From NCBI GenBank assembly GCA_964036195.1, contig OZ038452.1, positions 20,595,785-20,659,784 of the forward strand: 64,000 nucleotides of DNA, given 5' to 3'. The notes below the pieces were generated by a model. It saw nothing but the letters and a program-made list of their open reading frames with translations, did no database searches and was not told where the DNA came from. This DNA is from Sphaerolaimus hirsutus (taxonomy: Eukaryota > Nematoda > Chromadorea > Monhysterida > Sphaerolaimidae). A program made the translations under genes and the position numbers. Below are positions 48,101 through 58,864 of the stretch, piece by piece (position 1 is the stretch's first letter; every line of letters begins with the position of its first letter).

Positions 48101-51100
48101 ACGTTCAAGTTTGAACGGATGATTTTCGCTCAGTTCATGGTCTATATTACTTTTGTGCGACAATGTGATGTGAGAACAAGACGTTTTTGCATTTTCGGCT
48201 CAACGGCAAAGTTTCAAATCGAACCGTGATGTTAGATACATACGCGGAAAAGTGCCAAAACACGTATGTATCCTAAACCCACAAGCGGATAGAGATGTGT
48301 AAACGAAAACCTAATCATTGCGAAACGCGCGAAATGACGCTCGTTTAAACGAAACATGAACTCTTTAAACATTATAAACGTAAGATAAATCAATTGTTAT
48401 TTTATTTCTAGGTCTATCGGGAACATTGAATTAATTTCGTTTCCCTCGTATTGCGAAATAATTTGTGCACAGCTATGTTTGGCAAAGTGCCCATTCAGTT
48501 AACGCTACGGTTGTTACGTATTCTTTTAGAACATTGTATGCCATCATGTCCGCCGAGTTTAAAAAATTCTTTTGTGCTTATCGTTGCACGCTGCATTGCA
48601 TTGCATTCGATGAATTAAACCATGGCTGTTTTGGTCTGTCTGGTCTTATCGAATGTTTTTTACGTGACACGATGCTATTGCGGCATCGATCATGGGGGGT
48701 TATTCGGGGGGGGGGGGAGTTATTTTTTCCTTTCCTTTTCCTTTCCTTTTTCCGTTAGTTTTAACGAGATTTTTTCAATGCTAACTGTAATGTCTTAAAT
48801 ATTTTTCGGTGAGTCACGCTCGAAATTGACTTTTTAAAATTAAAAAACCACTCATGAACTCGCCAAGGGCCATTGAGAAGTCCTTATAGACGGTGCCGAC
48901 TTGCGTGTAGAACAGTGAGGCTGCGCGCGCAAAGTCGCGCACATGGCCCACTAGCTGCCGGCTGAGCTCAGCTCGTGCTGCGGCGATAGCTTCGCGCTGC
49001 ACTTCGCCAGCGGTATCGTCTGCTTCCTGTTCGTCATTTTCCGGCTGCGCTTCCACTTTTTCCGCCACCTCTGAGAAATCGGATTTACATTTACAATACT
49101 CATGTTTTTGTACGTATTTGTCAAAATGTATTACCGTATTATCTCGAATTACCCCCCTTGAATTAACCCCCCCTCAAATTGGGCTGGGGAAATAATCATA
49201 GTTGTTAAAACGTATTTACGTTTACACGATAATTACGGATACTCGAGTACTGCGTAAATACGTTTACGTTTCCTCGCGAAAAATACCGGTACCCACTTAC
49301 TCGCGTACAATTTGAAAGTACGCTAGTACAGAAAACGTATTTTTAGGGGACAGAAAATGTCATTTTGCCAAACAGAAAGTGACAAACATAAGACATTTTC
49401 ATAAGAAATACTTAGCATGAGAGAAAAACACATGTTTTTGGATATCAGAGTCAAAATTCGAAAAATACTGACTTTTTCTGAAAAAAGATCAACTTTTACG
49501 TTTTCTGCGAGAAAAAATACCCATTTTTACGTTTTCTCCAGAAAAAAATCTCGTTTTTACGTTTTATCTGAAAAAAGTATTTTACTTAGGTTTTACGCAG
49601 TGTAAAAGTATTTTTCAAACACTATACGTTTTCTGTACTCGGGGGTGAGTAAAAGAAAAATACTTTACGTTTACGTTTACTTTGAAAAAATTCCAGTACT
49701 TTTAACAACTCTGGAAATAATAACCCCCCCCCCCCTTCGAAATACCCCCCGGAATGATGTTCAACCTTAATGCAATGTACATGATGTATTTAATACTGCT
49801 AATTTGCATTGCAGTTACACATAGACTACCGTATTACCTCGAATTATCCCCCCTCGAATTAACCCCCCCCCCCCACCTGTTTTGGGTTTTGGCAAATGCC
49901 TACTTTTTACTACGATCCTTACGAAAATTTCTGACGAAATAATAAAACCCCCCTCAAATTAACCCCCCTAAAATTTTGCTGGCGAAATAATAAACCCCCA
50001 TGGTGGTATTTCGAGGTAATACGGTAGTTGGTGTAGCTATCTATGTCCAAATATGTCCTGTTTGGACACATTTATTACCTGTTTTGGGTACGCAAATGCC
50101 TACTTTTTACTACGATCCTTACGAAAAGTTCTGAGGCAAAAATAAAAAACCCTCGAATTACCCCCGCTCAAATTTTGCTGGCGAAATAATAAACCCACAG
50201 GTGGGGTATTTCGAGGTAATACGGTAATATCTTTCAGATTTGATATGTTGTCGCAGCATATTGGTTCCGGTGGTCATGGAGATCATTAGTGGATCTCTAT
50301 TTTTTATAGCATTGTAATATTGGTTTAAACTTCGGCAAAGAGGCCGCGGCTTCAATTGCGCCTAGTTTGAAGTGTTTTGGCTTTTCATTTCAAAAGCAAT
50401 CGGCATCGTTGACGAATTGTTGTGCTGACGTATCTACATCAATAATATGAGAATCGGTAAATATTACCACATGGTGCTTGAGATAGGAAACATTGAAGAG
50501 GTGCCAAGATATCTATGACGTGTTGGCTCAGTTGAATGTGGAGTTGAGTATTCAAGTGTCCTCAGTCTATCGTCACATCCTACAATGCCATTTTTATCCA
50601 CGCCCACTGTTCAGTTCACTGGCTGTCACACGTTCATCCATCAAACTATCAGTCACTATCGTGACACGCTCATTCATCAAACTATAATCCTATAATATTC
50701 ACTATCGTGACACGACAGTTCCATTCATCAGTGGCAACGTAAAACACGCCAGGGTCAAACGTCTCCGCTGTTAAATACAGTCTGTCGGCATGACGACGTC
50801 ACCCAATGGGCGGCTGTAAAATTCGCCCCCTCCCCAAAGCAAGCGCGTCTCTCCATAAAACCAACCATTAGCACTGGCGCACTTTTGTGATATTTCTCCG
50901 ACGGCTTTTGCCAGCGCGGCCACCTGCGGCACTACCAGACCCTGTAAAGTGCCCTGTAAAAATGTAAATGTCATGCGATTGACAAAAGTAATGTAAAATG
51001 CCCTGTAAATGGCAAACGTATTATTTTTGCGGATTTTTAACACTTTTCACGACATTCAAAATTTACAGGTTCTTTCACATGACATTTTACATGGCTTTTA

Positions 51101-52381
51101 CCTGAATTTTGACACTTTGCATAACATTTGACATTTCACAGTGTCTTTTACCTGACATTTGCAATTTGCCAGACCATTTTACATTACTTTTCACACTTTG
51201 CATGACATTTGACACTTTCCAGGACAATTCACAGTGTCCGGGAGTGGCCACCTGCTTAGCGTAGTCGTTGTACAGAGCCGTGACTCGCTCCTCAGCGTCG
51301 GCCAAGGCGCACAGGGCCGCCGAGTCGTCCAACGCCTCGGCCGCCGTGGACAGGTAGTCCGGTTGCGCCTGTACACAAGCTGATTTCAGTAGTTAGGTCA
51401 AGCGAGAGATGCATGCTTTCGTGGTTTTTGCATACCGTATTTCCTCGAAATACCCCCACCCCTCAAAATCGACACTATGAAATAATTACCCACCCCCTCG
51501 AAATACCACCCCCCCCCCCCACAATTGAGTGTACAGAGAACGTACATAACAAAACTGCGGTTTGTGATTCGGGCATTGCAAAACACACGTTAAAAACAAT
51601 GAATTGTTACGTTAGAACAATGTTACACACTTATATAAGTCAATAGAGTCTTATATGTATATAGCGGTTATTGTTGCATTTTTCTACGTCTGCGTATTAT
51701 TGTTGCATTTTTCTACGTCTGCGTACGTTACAGACGACAATTTATTACTGGAAGTTCAAAAAAATTCTGGCGAAATAATAAGCCCCCTCTCGAAATACCC
51801 CCCTCGTTAAACCCCCCCCCTCAAAATTCTCACTTTGAAACAATCACCCCCCGGGGGTATTTCGAGGAAGTACGGTACCTAGGTTTGTGCGACGACTTTC
51901 TGTTGAAGTCAGATTCACGTGACCAGCTTTGTGTAGCGCTATGAGATTAGATGAGGCAATTGGCCAAAAACGTATAATATTATACCCATGTTAAGTGTGT
52001 ACTTATTTATATGGATTGTTTCTACCAAATTTGTAAAAATATACTGTATTTTTGGAATACCTGATAGTAGATGTATTAGTTAATGTATAGATAATTTTGA
52101 GTATTTATTCTAAAACATAAAATATTATCAGAATTCTAGGCAAAATGTAAACGTCAGCTTTTTGTCATATCATTATTACTTTTCTCTGGTTTCTGGGTAA
52201 TGGTATTTTCGAAAAACATCAATAAACGGAAACGGAAACATAAGTATACCTACCTAAGTACATTTTACGCAAATACGATCTCACGAACCCTGGGATTCTA
52301 CAAACGGACCTTGAGCTCACTTTGTAGGCGTGACTCGAGCGTCTGCGCCAGCTGCGCTTGTGAACCACTGTCTTCTGCCAT
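42138..52381 (-). CDS. BAR-like coiled-coil protein with Lys/Ala/Pro-rich tail (324 aa)
   Basis: Seven minus-strand exons: 52310-52381, 51252-51368, 50866-50923, 48849-49070, 47361-47527, 45446-45556, 42138-42365. They total 975 bases, and every intron phase agrees (0,0,1,1,0,0). It starts MAEDSGSQAQLAQTLESRLQ. Helical part: DDSAALCALADAEERVTALY, VAALAKAVGEISQKC, then AARAELSRQLVGHVRDFARA and TVYKDFSMALGEFM. The spacing and residues resemble the C-terminal BAR domain of sorting nexins (SNX1/2/7-type), but there is no PX domain and the helical part is short. That assignment is inference. The last three exons encode a tail of Lys/Pro/Ala repeats with the motif KAPEALGGAPP four times. Intron 2 is an INT-1 introner. 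Introns 4-6 hold large hAT-A and TA-1 elements, so the gene spans over 10 kb. Confidence 0.8.
43248..43850. repeat. Degenerate GGAAAACGGAAA repeat, TGTCAACAAAAACG end
   Basis: The left end TAGGCTGTCAACAAAAACG resembles the hAT-E terminus. The body is purine-rich GGAAAATG/GGAAACGG repeats. A TA-1 element (43608-43697) is inserted near the middle. Confidence 0.5.
43939..44383. mobile_element. hAT-E element, (TTTTCCGTTTTC)n body, perfect 8-bp duplication
   Basis: Starts TAGGGTGTCAACTTTCCG and ends AAGTTTTTGTTGACACCCTA. GTTTTACC on both sides (43931-43938, 44384-44391). The body is the pyrimidine strand of the repeat at 43248-43850. Confidence 0.85.
44390..45445. other. Intron DNA of the BAR-like gene
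   Basis: A TA-1 fragment at about 44452-44526 (ends GGTATTTCTAGGTAATACGG). The rest is AT-rich with no exon. Confidence 0.4.
46018..47185. mobile_element. hAT-A composite: one copy nested in another
   Basis: Outer ends CAGAGTTGTTCAAAGTAC and GTTTTAACAACTATG; flanks GGTTATAA and GATTATAA agree at 7 of 8. An inner copy spans about 46509-47000 (AGTTGTTAAAACG to CTTTTAACAACTA). Confidence 0.75.
47600..48848. other. Intron DNA of the BAR-like gene
   Basis: Contains a degraded TA-1 piece (about 47755-47850) and a G12 tract at 48700. No exon. Confidence 0.4.
49135..50224. mobile_element. TA-1 cluster with inserted hAT-A
   Basis: TA-1 ends at 49135 (CCGTATTATCTCGAATTACC), 49828 (CCGTATTACCTCGAATTATC), 50023 and 50224 (TTCGAGGTAATACGG). 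Two or three elements overlap or are nested. The hAT-A copy 49197-49713 is inserted within. Confidence 0.6.
49197..49713. mobile_element. hAT-A MITE with perfect 8-bp duplication, inside TA-1
   Basis: Starts CATAGTTGTTAAAACG, ends CTTTTAACAACTCTG. GAAATAAT on both sides (49189-49196, 49714-49721). Confidence 0.88.
50924..51251 (-). mobile_element. INT-1 element forming intron 2 of the BAR-like gene (introner)
   Basis: The intron is essentially one inverted-repeat element: plus-strand left tip GGCACTACCAGACCCTGTAA, right tip complement CACTCCCGGACACTGTGAA. GCCACCTGC occurs on both sides (50917-50925 and 51248-51256 approximately), a perfect 9-base repeat. On the sense strand this is GCAGGTGGC, so both donor (AAGCAG|GTGGCC) and acceptor (CCGCAG|GTGGCC) come from the duplicated target. 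Removing it restores one continuous exon in phase 0. Confidence 0.85.
51435..51875. mobile_element. TA-1 inverted-repeat element
   Basis: Starts CCGTATTTCCTCGAAATACC and ends TATTTCGAGGAAGTACGG, TA on both sides. Shares a long central sequence, inverted, with 54908-55319. Confidence 0.8.
51876..52309. other. Intron 1 DNA of the BAR-like gene, nothing recognised
   Basis: AT-rich, no exon. Confidence 0.4.
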
Positions 52382-53845
52382 TCTTGTGTCGCTTGTTTAA
52401 ACAATAGTTTTGCAAACAATTATTTTTCAGGCTATAGATTATCTGCGCCGATCAGTTTCTCGTGGTCGTGCGTCAGCTCACCACAAGTTGTTGCCTTTAC
52501 TCACCGCAATCTACGGTACCGTGTGAAACGACCGCTCTTTTCTGCCCCGTGCCGGCGCATGGGCCATAAGGCCCCTGCATTAAGGATGCATGGAGTTCGC
52601 AGCCGGCAGTGCACAGCGCGAGTTAGCGCCGCGGCCACTGCACTGCATCATGCGCGCTCGCCGCCGGCCGCTCCCATGAGCCGCAGAACCAACAACGAAA
52701 GGTGCCATAGTCATGAATGTCTTATCAATGTCCATTTGACCGACCATGCACCGAACCTGGTTTGAACCTGGTTTGAACCAGGTTTCGACTGATGCTGAGA
52801 GTTCTCAGCCACAGTGGTAGCTAATTGTGGACTGCAACGTGTCCATCAATTAACCTAGACCTCTGAGCAGCATTTATAGGACACCAGCATGCCAACGATT
52901 GCGAAATGAATGAAAACCCCAGTGGTCTCGCTACGCTAGGGCGGAGTTTTGCATCCCCTGGATCAGATTTTACGTTATTGTCCTTTATCCACATCCACAT
53001 GCAGACCCCCGGGGGAAATTCCAGGAAATACGGTAGTAACATTTTCTGTACAACATCCATCCCAGTCAGTAGACAATAGTGACTTGTGTATTGAAGCATA
53101 TAAAACATTTTAGCTTTTTTTTGTAATCATTATAATTGCTTAGTAAAGTAATCGCATCATTCTGATTCTGATCATTTGAAATGCTCAACAATCACAATCG
53201 ATAGAGAGTTCATGGAAATATGCAGTGAGGTGCGTCCTCTAAGAATACCGGAGCAATATTTCAGAACATGCAGCCCGGTGCGTTGCAATTCGGTGCTAGC
53301 ACTGGCAGCCGGCCGGTGCCCCATGGTCTGTCTGTTAGCATTAAAAAAAACGACGTATTTTGAGAAAATATAATTAAATATTATCTCAGAAAATCTCTCA
53401 AGAAAAAATATAATTAAACCTCTCGTGTCATTTTAGAAAATATAATTAAATCTCTGAGATATTATTAAAATATAAGAAAATATAATTAAATCTCTTGCAG
53501 TTCAAAAATCTCATAAAATCTCTCAAGTTAAAGTATGATTCAGCCGATATTTCAAGGTGTTTAAACCATTGAGAGTAGATATCAAGCACATTATGTCTTG
53601 TTTAACCTTTTCATTCACAATTTCAAATGATAATCGCATATATTGTCTACTGACAGCACGCTTTGTAATTACTACCATTTTACTATCTGAATAATCAACA
53701 AAAATATGATTTAAGGTACATTTTTCGTCATAACATCACATTCACGTGTGATGATCCCCACATAATTTATCAGATAGGTAACTTTATTCACCAAAATTTG
53801 GTCAGTATATTCATATTTATCCGAAGCATGCAGTCAACTCAATAG
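52382..53845. other. Upstream region of the BAR-like gene; tandem ATATAATTAAATCTC words
   Basis: 52440-52800 is moderately GC-rich with no clear exon and may hold the promoter. A direct repeat (GAACCTGGTTT, twice) lies at 52755-52785. From 53355 to 53520 the word AAAATATAATTAAATCTCT recurs at least four times. A TA-1 tip is at 53025. Confidence 0.4.
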
Positions 53846-54624
53846 CAGAGTTGCGAAAGTGTATTTACACTTACCCAAAATACCTGGGTAAATGGGTATT
53901 TATATTTACACTTACACTTACACTTTCATAAAATACCCATACACTTTTTTTACACTTTCCTGAGCAAAATACCCGGGTACAGAAAGTGTTTTTTTTCAGA
54001 TGGCCCTGTTTTATGCTTTTGAGAAAGCATAAAATAGGGTCATGTACAAAAAATAACTGCACAGTGCACACATGCAGTTATGCATTGAATGTAGAAAATA
54101 CGGCAAATGTACAAACTGGCCTTTGATCTCCAACCTTTGATCAGTACTCATGGTATTCTACAGTTTCATCATACTTTTGTAAAAAGGACAAGATCAATGG
54201 AAATTCACCAGCTGGACACAAAGTCTGGCTTTTGCATTGACATTTGCTGCATGTCCAATCTTGCATTTAAGCAGTGTGTATCGCATTGCTTAATCAGTAA
54301 ATATCAACGCTGAAAAAGTGCCATTATTAGTGAACTTCATACCACTACAGTATTTGCTACAGTCTGAAATGTTTCATAAAAGGCAGTAAAATGTGAAATG
54401 ATGCATAAAAATGACAAATATAATGATCTAAAGGTGAAAACAGTGGTGTATTCTAATGCTCAACAGTGAGAGCTCTTTCTAAAAAACAATTTTACACTTA
54501 CACTTTTTTTTACACTTTCCTAGGTATTGTTAAAATACCTTACACTTTTGGTATCCATACTCAAAATTTGGAAAGTGTATTTACACTTACACTTTCCAAA
54601 AATACCGGTATTTTAACAACTCTG
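53846..54624. mobile_element. hAT-A-related element, (ACACTTACACTT)n arms, perfect 8-bp duplication
   Basis: Starts CAGAGTTGCGAAAGTGTA and ends TATTTTAACAACTCTG. CTCAATAG on both sides (53838-53845, 54625-54632). Arms are CACTTACACTTTC and ACCCGGGTA words. A plain hAT-A fragment follows at 54633-54900. Confidence 0.85.
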
Positions 54625-54907
54625 CTCAATAGTCGTTAAAACATATTTATGTTTACTCAAAAATACATATAGGTAGTTGCACATATAGAGTAGATATACG
54701 TATAGAGTACTACGTAAATACATTTCAAATTCCTCTGAAAAAACCACCAGTACTCTCTTTTATGTATACTTTTTGAAAGTACTTGAGTACAGAAAATGTA
54801 TTTCAGATAGGATTTTTTGGCTCTTTCATGCGATAGAACAGAAAAAGGGAAGAAAAAGAATAAAAATAGCCAAAGATGTGCATATAAGAACATATAGTAG
54901 ATATATT

Positions 54908-55319
54908 GTATTTCCTCGAAATACCCCCCGGGGGGTGATTGTTTCAGAGTGAGAATTTTTAGGTGGGGTTCAACGAGGGGGGTATTTCGAGGGGGCTTAT
55001 TATTTCGCCAGAAATTTTTTTAAATTCCAGTACTAAATTGGCGTCTGTAACGTACACAGACGTAGGAAAATGCAACAATCACCACTATATATAAGAGTCT
55101 ATTGACTTATATAAGTGTGTAACACTGTTCTAACGTAACAATTCATTGTTTTTAACGAGTGTTTTGCATTGCCCGAATCACAAACCACAGTTTTGTCATG
55201 TACCTTCTCTGTACACACAATTTGGGGGGGGGGGGTATTTCGAGGGGGTGGGTAATTATTTCATAGTGTCCATTTTAGGGGGGGGTATTTCGAGACGCGG
55301 GTATTTCGAGGAAATACGG
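54908..55319. mobile_element. TA-1 inverted-repeat element
   Basis: Starts GTATTTCCTCGAAATACCCC and ends TATTTCGAGGAAATACGG. Inverted relative to 51435-51875 with a near-identical 250-base centre. Confidence 0.75.
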
Positions 55320-55389
55320 TAGTTGAAAATAGATGAAAATTGGCAAAAAAGCACATGAACTGGTGAATTTGAAGGTGAAAATGGGCAAA

Positions 55390-55700
55390 TATAGAGAGAT
55401 TTTCTCAATCAGAAGAAAATATAATTAAATCTCTCTGGAAAATCATGTAAAAATATAAATCTCATAAAATCTTATATTTTCAGAGATTTTCTGAGATTTT
55501 TTAAATATAAATCTCCCAGAGATTTTTCAATGCCAGTGCCTGTGCTATTTTTTCAAAATGGCACCAGTGTCGGTTCGGTGCGGTGCCATTTTTTGCCGGT
55601 GCTAAAGGTGCCAGGTGCCATTTTGACGCGATAGCACCGGTGCCGGTGCCGGTGCGGTGGTGTGCCGGTGCGGTGCCATTTTTTCCGGGGTCTCTTCCAT
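55390..55700. repeat. Repeat block: AGATTTTCTGAGATTTT words then GGTGCCGGTGCGG words
   Basis: AT part (55390-55530) pairs with the ATATAATTAAATCTC block at 53355. GC part (55535-55690) is a degenerate GGTGCCATTTT / GGTGCCGGTGCGG repeat also present in part at 53270-53320. The two blocks may be arms of one element. Confidence 0.45.
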
Positions 55701-56081
55701 CACTACTGTTGATTACTTTTCTTGAGCTGGCTGTTTTTCTTCTGATACCCACTTGAAACCTCGAGCGATCCCTTGAATAACTTATTAGACCCGAAAAAGG
55801 CAATACTTAATAGATACCGTATTTCTTCTAATAGAATTGGCATACCTCCAATAGAAGGGCACCTCCAATACAACGGCTGCCTTAGGCATGTTTTTCGGCG
55901 TGACCCCTTTGGGCAGGTAAGTTGTGTGAGTATAATACGACCCCCTCCAAACGTGCGACCTGCAAAGAAGAAACAACAACCAAAAAAAACTATGTAAGAA
56001 AATGATTGCGTAATTCGGCGGACAAGGTGGCGAGTCGAGTATTAAAAGTAGCCAATTTTGTGGCTTTATGGTGTTTATTGC

Positions 56082-56344
56082 TATACTCGGCGGACCGCAA
56101 TGTACGCGCCCAAAATTATTTATGTCTTGGTCGATAACGTGCGAGTTGGATGCTTATGTATGCACTTTCACAAAAAGAAAAATATTTTTAAAAAGAAAAA
56201 GGCGGAGTCGCGTACAAACAGGGAATTTTTTTCCCGCTATGTTTTTTCTTTTTTGGCTGGAATTATTTTTATTTTATAAATCATGACGTCATGATAGAGT
56301 GCTTCGTACAGAAAAATGCATAGCATGCGGTCCGCCGAGTATAC
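56082..56344. mobile_element. TA-2 element
   Basis: Starts TATACTCGGCGGACCGCAAT and ends GCGGTCCGCCGAGTATA. Nearly the same as 35595-35822, including GGCGGAGTCGCGTACAA. Confidence 0.75.
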
Positions 56345-57766
56345 ACAATGTCATGCTCAGACTAGAGTTAGGTGGACAGTTTAGTTGTTGAGTTGATGAA
56401 AAACAAAATGCGACCCCCCTATTAATGCGACCCCTCCAATAGTGTGACCCCCAAAATGGGCTGAAAACAATAATGCGACAGTCGCATTAATAGAGTATTT
56501 ACTGTATAGTATTTACTGTATAGAGTTTATCATTTAGTAAGTTCACCAAACTACTACTAATACAACGGCAACGTCCGGTTAAACGGCTGTCTCCAATAGA
56601 ACGGCAGGTAGAAATTACATTGGAACAGTGCCAAAACACAAAAAATGGATGACGAGAACGCTCAAAGCATTCAAATTGAAATTAAATTTCAAATTTGTGC
56701 TCAGATAGTAAACTATTGTTTAAGTTTCAACAATATATTCAAATGAAAAATTATGAAAAATTTATGAAAAAATAGAATGGCAGCCTCTAATACTGTATTT
56801 ACATTGTGCTTGTGATAATTATATAAATTTATGTGGTGAAAAATCTGTTGGAGGAAGAGAGCAACCACCTTGAAAAATTCCGCAGTTCATGAAAAATTTT
56901 TATGAAGAAGTCCGTCATTGAGAAATAATTGAAAGACATAATTAACGTGTTTACTACATGCTTGCTTACTAATAAACATTACCTAAATTGGTTCATATTT
57001 TCGTTTGATTGAAAATGTAGCGTGCAAACGCAGGTGCTGCTTTAACTAAATATGTAGGTAATAAAATACTTTGCAACCAATTTGAAAAAGTTCCCATAGT
57101 ATTCTTGTTCATGAAGTAAATAAATATTTAGGTGTATATTTACTTATTGACAGCTCTATTGGGTTTTCGGCAAGTCACATTCATTATACAGTTTAACAAT
57201 GTTGAGTACTAAATCACAAAATGTTACACTGTTCAACTGTGTTTAACACTGTTTGCAGGATAGTATTTACATTTTCTGTTTGTGCATACTGATTTAATTG
57301 ACAAACACATAAATAACAGGTTATTTTGCATGCTGAAAAACATATGAAAGTGTAAGTGACAGAACTGTGTGATGGACGTTGTGAACATGTGGGAAATGTT
57401 ACATTTTTGTTCAGTACGCAACAGCCAGGGGTTTAAGGGGGGGGGGGGTTACCTTGGGTTACACCCCCCCCCCGAATCCGCAACCTAAGCTCCAACCACC
57501 ACACCCAAATTTCAAACAAATGTGAATACCTACTAAAGGTTCAGTACACAACTGAAAGCAGTGCTTGAGTTGTCAACTAGTGTGCCAATGAACCTACCTC
57601 TAGTTATGTACGCGGGAGTAGGCGCTTCCTATTTGTATAACGTTCTGAAATTCGTATGAAAATCAGGTATTATAAATATCAGGCATTTTATCGCACATAG
57701 CCATCAGCGGAAAAGAAGTTTCTTTGCAGATAGATATTGGGTTCAAATTCACACAGCAGAGATAGG
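56345..57766. other. Intergenic, no gene recognised
   Basis: Contains TTCTAATAGAACGGCAGGTAG-type repeat pieces (56470-56650, also at 36210 and 55815) and a G12/C10 palindrome at 57438-57474. AT-rich otherwise. Confidence 0.4.
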
Positions 57767-58864
57767 ATGGCTAAGGCGGCTACTAAAATATCAGCGCTAT
57801 GTCTAGCATGGCTATACGGCGTAATCGTGCTCAGCGAGGCCTTTGTCATACCAGAACACAACTTTCAGGTGTTTCTGGCGCAACAGAGAGGTGAGTATGC
57901 CCACCTGGGGGCAGTCCCAAGCCCTGTAAAGTGTAAAGTAAAGTGTCAAATGTAAAGTCAAATGCAAAGTAAAGTGTCAATCAAAACAAAAAAGAAAAGA
58001 TTTTATTACTGAACTTTGCATGACAATTGACAGTTTACTTTGCATTTGACTTTACATTTGACACTTTACTTTACACTTTACAGGGCTTGGGATTGCCACC
58101 AGGGGCAGTCCCAGACCCTGTAAAATGTCAAATGTCATGCAATGTGTCAGAAGTCACGAAAAATGCCCTGCAAAATGGCAACCACGTTGCCATTTTCAGG
58201 GCATTTTACGTGACTTTTAACACTTTGCATGACTTGTGACATTTTACAGGGTCCGGGACTAGCACCTGGGGGCAGTCCCGCAACATGTAATGTGTCAAGT
58301 GGGATGTGAAATGTCAATTAGATTTAAAAAATACTATTTAATGACATTTCGCATCACGTTTGACAAAATGGTATGACATTTTACACTTTACAGAGGTGCG
58401 GGACTGCCTCCTGGGTCAACAGGATACCAGTGGGTGACAATGTCTGCAATTTCACAAAATTCAGTCACTTAGTGGCAGGCTCAATCCTGTCCACGACGCT
58501 AGAACAACGAGCCAATGCCTCATCAATCTATGCCATGCGCAGAAAAATCTCCAAACGGTCGGTTAACGCCAGAAATGCTGGCTCCATTGGGCGCCGACGC
58601 GGCACGGCGCTACATGGCCCTGGTGCGGCGCTACCACCTGCTGCGACACAAAGCCCACCAGGTGCCACCCACTCCCAGACCCTGTAAAATGCACTGTAAA
58701 ACGTCATGTAAATTGTAAAAAGTCATGTAAAATGCTTGGAAAGTGGCAAACCAACACTGCATAACATTTGACAGGGCATTTTACAGGGTCTGTGAGTGCC
58801 CCAGGTCAGAGTGCTCTACGGCAATAAAATGGACAACATGGCAGTGGAATTGACGCCTGTGTGA
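57767..58864 (+). CDS. Small protein with N-terminal signal peptide; family uncertain
   Basis: Plus-strand exons: 57767-57890 (donor AGAG|GTGAGT), 58543-58661, 58805-58864, phases 1 and 0. The protein opens MAKAATKISALCLAWLYGVI then VLSEAF, a typical signal peptide or single anchor. Exon 2 gives LTPEMLAPLGADAARRYMAL then VRRYHLLRHKAHQ. Exon 3 gives VRVLYGNKMDN and stops at 58862-58864; a strong donor (CCTGT|GT GAGT) just before the stop means it may continue instead. The helix A.DAARRYMALVRRYHLL loosely recalls the amphipathic helix of neuropeptide Y/F precursors, and YG is in a plausible place. However, there is no RPRFG/RYG amidation site with a dibasic cleavage, so I do not claim it. The exon 2 acceptor (GCGCAG|AA) was chosen for phase. 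Intron 2 is an INT-1 introner; intron 1 holds three more INT-1 copies. Confidence 0.5.
57896..58415. mobile_element. Three tandem INT-1 elements in intron 1
   Basis: Three inverted-repeat units lie end to end: about 57903-58093, 58102-58254, 58263-58407. At the four borders stand CCACCTGG, CCACCAGG, CACCTGGG and CTCCTGGG. These are copies of one 8-base target, as expected if each element inserted at the same preferred site. Each unit reads CAGTCCCAGACCCTGTAAA to TTTACAGGGTCCGGGACT with internal CATTTGACTTTAC words. Confidence 0.75.
58662..58804 (+). mobile_element. INT-1 element forming intron 2 (introner)
   Basis: The 143-base intron is one element: CCACTCCCAGACCCTGTAAA to TTTACAGGGTCTGTGAGTG. 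Flanks CACCAGGT (donor side) and CCCCAGGT (acceptor side) agree at 7 of 8. Donor CACCAG|GT and acceptor CCCCAG|GT both come from the duplicated target. Joining keeps the frame in phase 0. Confidence 0.8.

Noticed and set aside
53355-53520. CRISPR-like spaced repeats (ATATAATTAAATCTC)
   Set aside because: Spacing is irregular, the unit varies, the host is an animal and no associated genes exist.
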